Of a stretch of 16,253 bases of DNA, positions 1 through 7,092 are shown piece after piece; the first letter of the stretch is position 1, and each line of letters starts with the position of its first letter. Made by a program: the position numbers and the translations under genes. The stretch is from Agrobacterium fabrum (GTDB lineage: Bacteria; Pseudomonadota; Alphaproteobacteria; Rhizobiales; Rhizobiaceae): NCBI GenBank assembly GCA_003241215.1, contig QFOL01000060.1:1-16253 (forward strand), given 5' to 3'. Under the pieces are notes generated by a model. The model was not told where the DNA came from. It ran no database searches and saw only the letters and a list, made by a program, of their open reading frames with translations.

Positions 1-222
1 CCGCCTGACCGCAAGCTCCAGATCGGCCGGCGACATGCCACAGCCATTGTCGGTAATCCGCACCAGCCCCTTGCCGCCGCCCGCCGTGGCGATCTCGATC
101 CGGGTTGCGCCGGCGTCGATGGCGTTTTCCACCAGTTCCTTCGTGGCGCTGGAGGGTCTTTCGATGACCTCGCCGGCGGCGATCTGGTTGATGAGGGTTT
201 CTGAAAGCTGCTTGATGGCCAT
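1..222 (-). CDS. mutL: DNA mismatch repair protein MutL, N-terminal 74 residues (cut by window edge)
   Basis: MutL is the GHKL-family ATPase that links MutS mismatch recognition to strand removal. The visible part is the start of the ATPase domain. It shows the MutL signature [13 protein letters not shown] (residues 11-23), the GHKL motif I with E29 and N33 ([11 protein letters not shown]), the catalytic and Mg-binding positions of E. coli MutL, and motif II DNGCGM (D58). The rest of the gene lies beyond base 1. An in-frame ATG at 231 would add three residues. I chose 222 because the protein then begins like other MutL proteins, a few residues before QIAAGE; neither start has a clear ribosome site. 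The gene is transcribed divergently from the PAS/receiver gene. Confidence 0.95.
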   Translation of the reverse strand, partial: MAIKQLSETLINQIAAGEVIERPSSATKELVENAIDAGATRIEIATAGGGKGLVRITDNGCGMSPADLELAVRR

Positions 223-590
223 GATCGTCATTTTCGCGGATTCGCCGGGGCTTCGAAAGCAAAAAACTCAACTGCCGGACATTTGCACATGTTTTGCCGC
301 CTGTTGGGCATTTGATCGTTTCCGTCAACATCCGGGTAAGCGTTAATCCGCCTTTAATCGGCCTTGATTATGGTGGGACGGCTTGAAATGACCGCAGGAA
401 CGGGGCCGCCTTCGCCGGGCGGTGTGTGACGTCGACTATGGGTGAGCGTCATCTTCCCCTCAAGACTGCTTCAAGTGGCAGACCCTGATGTCTCTTTTTC
501 GGAATTTTTCGTTTCATCCCGGCATTTGCCCTGGGGCGATTCCAATAGAAACATAAGCCTGACCCCTGAAAAACAGGCGGGAGTTTGCAG
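223..590. other. Divergent intergenic region between mutL and the PAS/receiver gene
   Basis: This 368-base stretch has no convincing gene. A 103-codon ORF on the plus strand at 35-346 is the antisense shadow of mutL running into non-coding DNA. The region contains a perfect CtrA-type site (343-357), GATTC methylation-type sites at 239-243 and 538-542, and the Shine-Dalgarno GGGAG at 579-583. I found no clear sigma-70 -35/-10 pair and no hairpin with a T-run. It must hold the promoters of both flanking genes. Confidence 0.6.
342..357 (-). promoter_or_regulatory. Perfect CtrA-type binding site, TTAA-N7-TTAAC
   Basis: On the minus strand the bases read TTAA, seven bases (AGGCGGA), then TTAAC, matching all nine fixed positions of the alphaproteobacterial CtrA consensus TTAA-N7-TTAAC. 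CtrA is the master cell-cycle response regulator and can activate or repress. The site lies about 120 bases upstream of mutL and about 235 bases upstream of the PAS/receiver start, so either gene could be the target. The sequence match is direct; binding is inferred. Confidence 0.6.
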
Positions 591-593
591 TTG
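579..593 (+). promoter_or_regulatory. Ribosome binding site that decides a TTG start
   Basis: GGGAG at 579-583 lies seven bases before TTG 591. The alternative in-frame TTG at 585 is only one base downstream of it and is unlikely to be used. Confidence 0.6.
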
Positions 594-2252
594 AGTGATT
601 TGGCGTCCTCTGGCGCGGGCGTTCACACGGTGATGCTTGATGCCCTTTGCGACGCGCTTGGCGCGGCGATCGTCGTTTACGACCGTAACGATCACATTAT
701 TTTCGCGAGCCGGAAACTCCTCAGCTTCTTTCCGCTGGAAGAGGCCGTCATCGGTCCGGGCGCGCGGCTGCGCGACTATCTGAGCGCGCTTTACGATTGT
801 TATCTGCTCGAGGCGGAAAGCCTCTCCGCCAATGCCCGTCAGCTCGGCCGGGAAGAATGGATCGGCGAGCGGCTGGCGCTGCACTGGAAGGAACGGTCGG
901 AAAAAATCGAGCGGCTGAGGGGAGAACGCTTCCTGCGCTTCGTCATGAACCGCCTGCCGTCCGGCCTCGGCATCAGCGTGGTGGCTGATATTTCCGAACA
1001 GAAGAAACGCGAAGAGCAATGGCGCATCGACCTTGAGCGGGTGCAGCTCATTGAGGATATTCTCGACAATCTGCCGTTTCCGGTCTTCGTCAAGGATCGC
1101 AACCTGGCCTATGCCGCCGTCAACAGATCCGCCTGCGCGCTGGTCGAAACCAGCCCGGAGAGCATTCTCGGCCGCACCGTTTTCGATCTGCATTCGCGCA
1201 AGGTCGCCGGGCGGATCAATGCGGCCGATCGCATGGTGCTGGACAGCGGCACGCCGAGCATCATCCCTGAAAGGGTAAGACGCCTGAATGGCGAAGAGGT
1301 GCTGACGATCACCCGCAAGCAGCGTGTGGGCAGGCCCGGCCGGTATTTTCTGGTGACGACGATGGAGGACGTGACCGCGCTCGCCACCATCGATGCCAAC
1401 GGCATGCCCGTCATCCCCTCGCTCGAACATGTCCCCTTCGTCGCTTCCGTTTATGGCAAGGATGAGGAGCCGGACAGCCGCGGCGGGCTTTTGAAGAGCA
1501 AGGCGGTGCTGATCGTTTCCGACAGCGGGCGTTTTGCGGAGGCTGCCGCCCGGCGGCTTGCCGCAGGCGGCATGGACCATGCGGCCGTGACGAGCGAGGA
1601 CGAGCAACGGGCATTCATCGACGTCGCCGCCGCCGCCGGGGTGAAGATCGATGTTGTCGTCGTCGACGCCCAGATGAGCGTCGCATGCCTCGACATTGCC
1701 GCTGCGCACGATCTGCCCGTCGTCACCATCGAGGAAGAGGAGATCGACGCATCGCTGCTGCATCATCTCGCGGCCGGACTGAAATCCTTACCGAAGGAAA
1801 AAGCCGCCGACGAGGATTGGGAAATCATGACGGATGACCTGCCCGAAATCCTCAAGACCGGCGGCGTCTGCGAGATACTTCTTGTCGAGGATAACAGGGT
1901 CAACCAGATCGTCTTTTCGCAGATACTCGAAGGCCTGGGCCTGTCCTGGCGGCTTGCCACCTCGGGTGAGGAAGCCTTGCGTCTCTTTACGGAACAATCG
2001 CCCTCCGCCGTCCTGCTCGACACCACGCTAGGCGACATAGACGGCTTCGAGGTCGCGCGCCGCATGCGCAGCCTCGGCGGCGAAAAGCACATTCCCATCG
2101 TCGGCGTCATCACCCACGCATTCGAGGGCGATCTCGACAAATGCCTGGCATCAGGCATGGACGACATGCTGTTGAAACCTGTCAGCCCGGATATGGTCGA
2201 GGCGGTTTTCCTGCGGCTTTTCGGCAAGGATGGGTTGCGGTTGCAGGCCTGA
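591..2252 (+). CDS. Kinase-less PAS-PAS-pseudoreceiver-receiver protein
   Basis: This is a cytoplasmic signalling protein of about 553 residues with no membrane segment. In order it has a PAS-like domain (about 18-135, ending VVADISEQKKREEQ), a second PAS domain (about 150-270, LDNLPFPVFVKDRNLAYAAVN), a degenerate receiver-like fold (about 303-400, VLIVSDSG then VVVVDAQM, no conserved lysine) and a full C-terminal receiver (about 427-545). The last keeps the acidic pair E433-D434, the phospho-acceptor D477, T508 and K529. There is no histidine-kinase H-box or ATPase domain, so it resembles a hybrid kinase without its catalytic core and must be phosphorylated by another protein. TTG at 591 follows GGGAG by seven bases and beats the TTG at 585, which overlaps the ribosome site; ATG 633 would trim into the first PAS domain. 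A GGDEF-EAL gene follows after 86 bases, suggesting a shared c-di-GMP output. Confidence 0.85.
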   Translation: MSDLASSGAGVHTVMLDALCDALGAAIVVYDRNDHIIFASRKLLSFFPLEEAVIGPGARLRDYLSALYDCYLLEAESLSANARQLGREEWIGERLALHWKERSEKIERLRGERFLRFVMNRLPSGLGISVVADISEQKKREEQWRIDLERVQLIEDILDNLPFPVFVKDRNLAYAAVNRSACALVETSPESILGRTVFDLHSRKVAGRINAADRMVLDSGTPSIIPERVRRLNGEEVLTITRKQRVGRPGRYFLVTTMEDVTALATIDANGMPVIPSLEHVPFVASVYGKDEEPDSRGGLLKSKAVLIVSDSGRFAEAAARRLAAGGMDHAAVTSEDEQRAFIDVAAAAGVKIDVVVVDAQMSVACLDIAAAHDLPVVTIEEEEIDASLLHHLAAGLKSLPKEKAADEDWEIMTDDLPEILKTGGVCEILLVEDNRVNQIVFSQILEGLGLSWRLATSGEEALRLFTEQSPSAVLLDTTLGDIDGFEVARRMRSLGGEKHIPIVGVITHAFEGDLDKCLASGMDDMLLKPVSPDMVEAVFLRLFGKDGLRLQA

Positions 2253-2338
2253 AGCGTCCTTTGCTCGGAGGCTATGGCTTTTTTAATACTTGCCCTGCAT
2301 TGTGAGCGCGGTCGACACAGGATTCACGAGATGCAGGA

Positions 2339-3691
2339 ATGAAACGGGCAGAACCGCAAACGTTGCAGGTCAGCCAGAACGAGCTGCAGGCGATGGCCTA
2401 CAGCGATCCGTTGACGGGGCTCGGCAATCGCTACCGTCTGCGGGACAAGATTCGTATGCTTGCCAGCGAGCGCTCCAGCGATCCGGCACCCTTTACGGTC
2501 GGCATCGCCAATATAGACGGCTTCAAACCCATCAACGATCTTTTCGGTGTGCAGGCGGGCGATGAAATCCTCTGCCAGGTCGCGCATCGGCTGAAGGCCT
2601 GCATTCCCGATGGCGCGATTGTGACGCGCCATGACGGCGACGAATTCGCCTTCGTGCTGCCGCTGGTCTTCGAACGCACCGGCGCCGAGCGCATCGGCAA
2701 CATGATCAAGGACGTGCTTTCGGCCCCTTACGATCTCGGCGACCGCAATGTGCGCCTGTCCTCCTCCTTCGGTTTTGCCATCTATCCCTTTGCCGGCGAT
2801 GAATTCGAGGATTTGCTGAAAAGCGCCGAGACGGCGCTCTATCGCTCCAAGAGACGTGGCCGCGGCCAGATCACGGTCTATTCGCGCGAGATCGCGCAGG
2901 AAATGAAGCGCGCCACGCAGCTGGAACAGGCGCTCAGAAACGCCATCATTACCGACGCCATCGACGTGCATTTCCAGCCTATCGTCAGGCTCGAAGAGGC
3001 GAAAGTCATCGGTTTCGAGGCGCTGGCCCGCTGGAACGATCCGGACCTCGGTTTCGTATCGCCCGCCGTTTTCGTGCCGCTGGCTGAAGAGCGCGGTTTT
3101 ATCGATGCACTGTCGGAAGCCCTGCTCAGAAAGGCGGCGGAAGCGGCGCTGTTCTGGCCACGTGAACTCTTTCTGTCCTTCAATCTTTCGTCGGCGCAAT
3201 TGATGGACCCCAGCACGGCGGACAATATTCTCTCCATCCTCTCGCGTGTCGGCCTTGACCCGCACCGGCTGGAGCTTGAAATCACCGAAACGGCTGTGAT
3301 GACTTCCGCCGATACCGCCCAGCGCATCATCAGCGAATTGCAGAGCGCCGGCGTGCGCATTTCGCTCGATGATTTCGGCACCGGCCAGTCGAGCCTCGGC
3401 CGCCTGCGGGATTTCACCTTCGACAAGGTGAAGATCGACCGCGCCTTCGTCTCGCGCATCAGCAGCGACCGCCCTTCCGAACATATCATCAAGGCCATCG
3501 TCGCCATGTGCGAGGGGCTCGATCTCGAAGTCGTTGCCGAAGGGATCGAAGAACGGGCGGAAGAGGAAAAGCTGCGCGCACTCGGCTGCGCCATGGGGCA
3601 GGGCTATTTCTACGGCCGCCCCGCCGATGCCGCCGCGACCCAGCGGTATCTGCACGAGAATTATCGCGAGATATTGTCGGATATTTCCTGA
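2339..3691 (+). CDS. GGDEF-EAL protein, probable c-di-GMP phosphodiesterase
   Basis: This 450-residue cytoplasmic protein makes or breaks the second messenger cyclic di-GMP. The GGDEF domain (about 18-182) starts with the usual YSDPLTGLGNR and keeps the metal Asp D60, but its signature reads DGDEF (99-103), with the first glycine replaced by aspartate. There is no RxxD inhibitory site in front of it. The EAL domain (about 192-445) is complete: E227 of EALARW, N282, E314 (EITE), D344-D345 (DDFGTG), K365 (KIDR), E401 (AEGIE) and Q421 (GQGYFYGRP). Hydrolysis of c-di-GMP is therefore the likely activity, with the GGDEF half perhaps a GTP-sensing regulator. An in-frame stop at 2303 and no start codon after it make ATG 2339 the first possible start; its ribosome site is poor. 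No sensory domain is present, so input probably comes from the receiver protein just upstream. Confidence 0.92.
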   Translation: MKRAEPQTLQVSQNELQAMAYSDPLTGLGNRYRLRDKIRMLASERSSDPAPFTVGIANIDGFKPINDLFGVQAGDEILCQVAHRLKACIPDGAIVTRHDGDEFAFVLPLVFERTGAERIGNMIKDVLSAPYDLGDRNVRLSSSFGFAIYPFAGDEFEDLLKSAETALYRSKRRGRGQITVYSREIAQEMKRATQLEQALRNAIITDAIDVHFQPIVRLEEAKVIGFEALARWNDPDLGFVSPAVFVPLAEERGFIDALSEALLRKAAEAALFWPRELFLSFNLSSAQLMDPSTADNILSILSRVGLDPHRLELEITETAVMTSADTAQRIISELQSAGVRISLDDFGTGQSSLGRLRDFTFDKVKIDRAFVSRISSDRPSEHIIKAIVAMCEGLDLEVVAEGIEERAEEEKLRALGCAMGQGYFYGRPADAAATQRYLHENYREILSDIS

Positions 3692-3718
3692 AAACCGGGT
3701 GACCATGAATGTGGGGCT

Positions 3719-3758
3719 CTGGAACGCCATTACATTGAGCGTTCCAGGTGCTGTTTTT
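3719..3758 (+). terminator. Intrinsic terminator after the GGDEF-EAL gene
   Basis: A perfect 9-bp stem, CTGGAACGC (3719-3727) with GCGTTCCAG (3739-3747), closes an 11-base loop and is followed after six bases by five T residues (3754-3758). It starts 27 bases after the stop codon. The T-run is only on the plus strand, so it ends the signalling unit and shields the convergent sugar cluster. The T-run is slightly distant from the stem. Confidence 0.7.
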
Positions 3759-3771
3759 CCGAACCTGCGCC

Positions 3772-4659
3772 TTAGAGCCTGTAAAGCGGCTCGAACCGCC
3801 CCTTCACCTCAACCCCCAGCTCGAACGTCAACCCATGCTGCGGATTGGCGGCAATGGCGTCGTCATCGAGATGTTCGCGCGCCGAGGTGACGAGAAGGCG
3901 AGATGCGTCGGGGCCGATGAAGGCCGGGCAGGTCGTCTGTCCTGCGGGCACCTCATATCGGGCGATGTGATTACCGTCCATATCGTAGCGATCCACCGCA
4001 CCCACGCCCCAGCGGGCGTTCCAGATATGCCCTTCGGCATCGCAGACCGATCCGTCAATGCCGCCCTTGATGCCGGTGGAATCGATGAAGACTTCAGCCT
4101 TGCCTGCGGGAAGGCCGGTCTCGGCATCGAGCGGCACCCGCATCAGCTTGTTCACCTTGGTATCGACGTAATATCCCGTTGCGCCATCGGGCGAGAAGCA
4201 GATCGAATTCGGAATGCTGATCTCGGCAAACAGCTTGGTCACGGTGCCCTTCGCGACATGATAGATGCTGCCCGCACCGGTCTCCGCCTTGCGGCCCATG
4301 GTGCCGATCCACAGCGCGCCGGAGGGGTGCATGCGCCCGTCATTGGAGCGGTTGCCGGGCAGGTCCATTTCCAGCTCGGCATGCAGCGTCAGCACGCCGG
4401 TTGCGGTGTCACGCAGGAAAAGCCCGTCATCGGAGGCGATCAACTGTTTGCTGTCGCTGACCTTGGCGAGCGCACTGCCCATGAAGGGCAGGGCGTGCAT
4501 GGTCTTGCGGCCGGAGGAAAGATGCAGCTCATGCAGTTCCCGTTCGAGAATATTGAACCACCAGGCGGTGCCGGTCGCAGGGTCGAAGGTCGGGCCTTCG
4601 CCGAGCAGCATCGGAGTCTCGTCCAGAACGCGTCCGGCAAAGGGAAAAACAGTCGCCAA
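3772..4659 (-). CDS. SMP-30/gluconolactonase-family sugar lactonase
   Basis: The protein (295 residues) belongs to the SMP-30/regucalcin/gluconolactonase beta-propellers, which use one divalent metal to hydrolyse aldonolactones to aldonic acids. Metal ligands are visible: E21 of LLGEGP, N151 of SIPNS and D202 of GIDGSVCDAEG. The substrate-pocket segment NRSNDGRMHPSG is at 103-114. The longest frame starts at ATG 4686, 23 bases inside dgoA. A far better ribosome site, GGAGG, overlaps the end of dgoA and stands eight bases before TTG 4659, giving MATVFPFAGRV as N-terminus and a four-base gap after the dgoA stop. By context it should open the lactone made by the SDR dehydrogenase, most likely D-galactono-lactone; related sugars are possible. 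Last gene of the cluster. Confidence 0.9.
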   Translation of the reverse strand: MATVFPFAGRVLDETPMLLGEGPTFDPATGTAWWFNILERELHELHLSSGRKTMHALPFMGSALAKVSDSKQLIASDDGLFLRDTATGVLTLHAELEMDLPGNRSNDGRMHPSGALWIGTMGRKAETGAGSIYHVAKGTVTKLFAEISIPNSICFSPDGATGYYVDTKVNKLMRVPLDAETGLPAGKAEVFIDSTGIKGGIDGSVCDAEGHIWNARWGVGAVDRYDMDGNHIARYEVPAGQTTCPAFIGPDASRLLVTSAREHLDDDAIAANPQHGLTFELGVEVKGRFEPLYRL

Positions 4660-4663
4660 GCTC

Positions 4664-5293
4664 TTATCCTCCGATGTCTGCATCATAGGCTGAAAGTGTG
4701 ACAGCGGCGCGTTCGCGCACCTCCGCTACCGTCATGCCCGGTTTGTAAAGGCTGGTGCCAAGCCCGAAAGCGACGATGCCGGCCGAGGTATATTCGGCAA
4801 AATTCCTGTCCGAGACGCCGCCGACGGCGGCAATGACCAGATCCTTCGGCAGGATCGTCCTGATGGCATTGATGCCGGCGGGGCCGATGATGCTGGCGGG
4901 GAAAAATTTCAGCCCGGTCGCGCCGGCCTTCGCGGCCACCAGCGCCTCGGTGGGGGTGAGAACACCCGGCATCGTCACCATGCCCTTGACGCGCGCGGCA
5001 ACGATCACATCGGCATCGGCATTGGGGCTGACCATCAGCTTGCCGCCGGCCGCGTCCAGCGAGGCCACGTCTTCCACGCTGAGCACGGTGCCCGCGCCGA
5101 TCAGGCAATCGGCAGGCGCCATCTTTGCGGCGATCTCGATCGAGCGGAACGGATCGGGTGAGTTGAGCGGGATTTCAATGGCCCGGAAGCCGGTTTCGAT
5201 CAGCGCGCCGACGACGCCTTCGGTTTCCTCGGGTTTCAGACCGCGCAGGATGGCGATCAGCGGATATTTGATGGAAGGGAAGGGAATACGCAT
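4664..5293 (-). CDS. dgoA: 2-dehydro-3-deoxy-6-phosphogalactonate aldolase
   Basis: This class I (Schiff-base) aldolase splits 2-keto-3-deoxy-6-phosphogalactonate into pyruvate and D-glyceraldehyde-3-phosphate, the last step of the De Ley-Doudoroff pathway. The 209-residue length is normal for the KDPG/KDPGal aldolase family. The catalytic lysine is K129 in GLKFFPA, with E40 (AIEIPLN) and R17 (ILRG) at the positions expected from E. coli DgoA. The phosphate-binding end GAGTVL, SPN and PGVLTPTE are also present. KDPG aldolase (Eda) is closely related, but the dgoK neighbour favours the galactonate enzyme. It starts 15 bases after the dgoK stop with a modest AAGAAAG ribosome site, and its last codons carry the ribosome site of the lactonase gene. 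Confidence 0.93.
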   Translation of the reverse strand: MRIPFPSIKYPLIAILRGLKPEETEGVVGALIETGFRAIEIPLNSPDPFRSIEIAAKMAPADCLIGAGTVLSVEDVASLDAAGGKLMVSPNADADVIVAARVKGMVTMPGVLTPTEALVAAKAGATGLKFFPASIIGPAGINAIRTILPKDLVIAAVGGVSDRNFAEYTSAGIVAFGLGTSLYKPGMTVAEVRERAAVTLSAYDADIGG

Positions 5294-5308
5294 GGTCGAT
5301 CTTTCTTC

Positions 5309-6223
5309 TTATGGCCAGATGGCATTTGCAGCGGCCAGCAATCCGCGCCGCACGGCTTCGTCGGCGTCAATGACCGTATAGTGGATATCAAGGGCGGTGA
5401 AGGCGCCCTCATAAAGCGCGCCGAGCGCACCGGAACCGATCAGCACCACCGGCGTCTCGCGCCGCGCTGTCGAATGCGCGCCGGCGATTTCCAGCCCGAT
5501 CATGATGCCGGAAAGCTTGGCCTTGGCGTCGGTGGCGGTAAGGCCGTGCAGCAACTGGCCGGAGCGAAGGGTGAAAAAGCGATTGGTCGCGAGCTGCGGA
5601 TTGGCATAGATGTCGCGCACCGCCGCCGTGAAGGCCGCATGCTTGCCGGTAAAGGCTTCGGCCTCGGCCACCGCATGGGAAAGGATCGTCTGTTTCGAGA
5701 CGACTTCGAAGAGTTCGCCGGTCATGAACGTGGCAAAGCCGGTCACGCCGCCATCTTTGACGGTCACCCATTTGGAATGGGTGCCGGGCATGCAGACGAG
5801 CTTTTCACCGGCGTCCGAGGAAGCGAGAGCGCCGAGCAACTGCGTTTCCTCGCCGCGCATGACGTCGGGCGCGTTTTTGTCCCGCTGCGCCAGCCCCGGC
5901 AGAATCCGCACATCCCGCGCCTGGCCCGGCACGCGAACCGCGCCGTCGAGAACCGCCGAAAGCGATGTCGGCACATCGATGTAACCCGCCTCGACCCAGC
6001 CCTGCCGCGCGCCTGCCATGCCGCAGACGAGAACCGGCAAACCTTCCGGCGCGCCGATGGCGTCGAGATGCGATTGCAGTACATCGGCAAAACCGGTCCG
6101 CATGGCCGTGGTCATGCCTTCCGTGCTTCTGCGCTCCGCCAGCACCGCACCCGATCGGCTCATGAGCCAGAGCCGGAAACTGGTCGTACCCCAGTCGACG
6201 GCGATGAAAGCGGGTTCAGACAT
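5309..6223 (-). CDS. dgoK: 2-dehydro-3-deoxygalactonokinase
   Basis: DgoK phosphorylates 2-keto-3-deoxygalactonate with ATP to give the substrate of DgoA. The protein is 304 residues from ATG 6223, with DWGTTSFR (10-17) as the phosphate-1 loop, MRGEETQL (122-129), MPGTHSKW (145-152) and the adenosine-side loop GSGALG (263-268), all typical of the family. The open frame extends 39 codons upstream but that part is arginine-rich antisense of the SDR gene. The true start shares one base with the SDR stop (TAATG), a translational-coupling arrangement. Its ribosome site GGAGG, nine bases upstream, lies in a perfect 10-bp palindrome (6228-6237) that also encodes the last codons of the SDR. Confidence 0.93.
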   Translation of the reverse strand: MSEPAFIAVDWGTTSFRLWLMSRSGAVLAERRSTEGMTTAMRTGFADVLQSHLDAIGAPEGLPVLVCGMAGARQGWVEAGYIDVPTSLSAVLDGAVRVPGQARDVRILPGLAQRDKNAPDVMRGEETQLLGALASSDAGEKLVCMPGTHSKWVTVKDGGVTGFATFMTGELFEVVSKQTILSHAVAEAEAFTGKHAAFTAAVRDIYANPQLATNRFFTLRSGQLLHGLTATDAKAKLSGIMIGLEIAGAHSTARRETPVVLIGSGALGALYEGAFTALDIHYTVIDADEAVRRGLLAAANAIWP

Positions 6224-6987
6224 TATAGGAGGCCTCCGTCTACGATTATGGATTGCGCCGTGATGGCGCCCGATGCCGATGATGCGAGAAACAGGCACGG
6301 GCCCGCCAGATCGGCGGCGACGAGCGTGCGTTTCAGACATTGCCGCGCGGTGGTGGCGGCAATGCCCTCATCCGTCAGCCATAGTTCCTTCTGCCGCTCC
6401 GTCACGATCATGCCGGGCAGCAGCGTGTTGACGCGGATATTGTCCGGCCCCAGCCGGCCGGCAAGGCTTTTCGTCAGCCCGATGATGCCGGCCTTGGCCG
6501 CCGCATAGGAGGGCAGCTCGCCCATGTTGAGCAGAAACGAGATGGACGAAAAATTGACGATGGAGGCGTCCTTCGTCTGCCGGAGATAGGGCAGCGCTGC
6601 CTGAACCGTAAAGAACATCTGCTTGAGATTGACCGCCTGATTGGCGTCCCAATAGGCTTCCGTCACCGTGTCTATGTCGTGGCGGTCATCCCAGGCGGCG
6701 TTGTTGACCAGCACCTTGATGCCGCCGTTGGCGGAAGCCGCCGCCTCCACCGTCTTGCCGATCGCCGCAATATCGCGAAGGTCTGTCTTGAAGAAGTGGA
6801 CCGGATGTTGCGCCGTTGTCGCAAGCCGTTTGACGAGCGCCAGGCTCGGCTCTTCGGCGATGTCGATGAACGAAACCTTCGCGCCCTGCATCGCAAAGGC
6901 TTCCACCAGCGACGCCCCGATGCCGGAACCGCCGCCGGTGATAAGCACGCCCGCATCCTTGAGGTCTGGAAATTGGGCTTGCTTCAT
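6223..6987 (-). CDS. SDR-family NAD-dependent sugar dehydrogenase (likely D-galactose 1-dehydrogenase)
   Basis: This is a classical short-chain dehydrogenase of 254 residues. It has the TGGGSGIG dinucleotide loop (17-24), an aspartate at the end of the second strand (D42) that points to NAD rather than NADP, NNAA (95-98), and the catalytic S148, Y161 and K165 (YAAAK). By position at the head of the dgoK-dgoA-lactonase cluster, it probably oxidises an aldose such as D-galactose, perhaps also L-arabinose or D-fucose, to its lactone; specificity cannot be read from sequence. ATG codons at 7026 and 7005 are also in frame. I prefer 6987 because the palindromic operator at 7020-7036 covers the 7026 start, and GACGAG lies before 6987. 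It is coupled to dgoK through TAATG. Confidence 0.85.
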   Translation of the reverse strand: MKQAQFPDLKDAGVLITGGGSGIGASLVEAFAMQGAKVSFIDIAEEPSLALVKRLATTAQHPVHFFKTDLRDIAAIGKTVEAAASANGGIKVLVNNAAWDDRHDIDTVTEAYWDANQAVNLKQMFFTVQAALPYLRQTKDASIVNFSSISFLLNMGELPSYAAAKAGIIGLTKSLAGRLGPDNIRVNTLLPGMIVTERQKELWLTDEGIAATTARQCLKRTLVAADLAGPCLFLASSASGAITAQSIIVDGGLL

Positions 6988-7019
6988 CGGCGTTATCTCG
7001 TCCATTGAAAGGCTTGATT

Positions 7020-7036
7020 GTTCCATTATTTGGAAC
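7020..7036. promoter_or_regulatory. Probable IclR-family operator, 6-5-6 inverted repeat
   Basis: GTTCCATTATTTGGAAC has perfect 6-bp arms around a 5-bp AT spacer and sits between the divergent sugar cluster and the IclR gene. A second half-site, TGGAATTATT, follows at 7051-7060, similar in character to the E. coli IclR consensus (TGGAAAT...ATTTCCA). It could regulate both directions. The symmetry is direct; the assignment to the adjacent IclR protein is inference. Confidence 0.65.
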
Positions 7037-7092
7037 TAGATTTTACTAAATGGAATTATTCTCTTGGCGTCACGCTTATGTCAAGGCAGATG

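Noticed and set aside
471..1766. 431-codon minus-strand ORF opposite the PAS/receiver gene
   Set aside because: Its translation is low-complexity His/Asp/Arg-rich sequence typical of a GC-rich antisense frame, and the plus strand has clear PAS and receiver domains.
2253..2338. T6 run (2279-2284) between the receiver and GGDEF-EAL genes as a terminator
   Set aside because: No stable inverted repeat precedes the T-run, so readthrough to the next gene is more likely.
2324..3730. 468-codon minus-strand ORF opposite the GGDEF-EAL gene
   Set aside because: Antisense of a gene with complete EAL motifs; no domain or start signal of its own.
3748..4701. 317-codon plus-strand ORF opposite the SMP-30 lactonase
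   Set aside because: Antisense shadow; the minus-strand protein has SMP-30 metal ligands and a ribosome site.
5381..6508. 375-codon plus-strand ORF across dgoK and the SDR end
   Set aside because: Runs opposite two well-recognised enzymes and shows no family motif.
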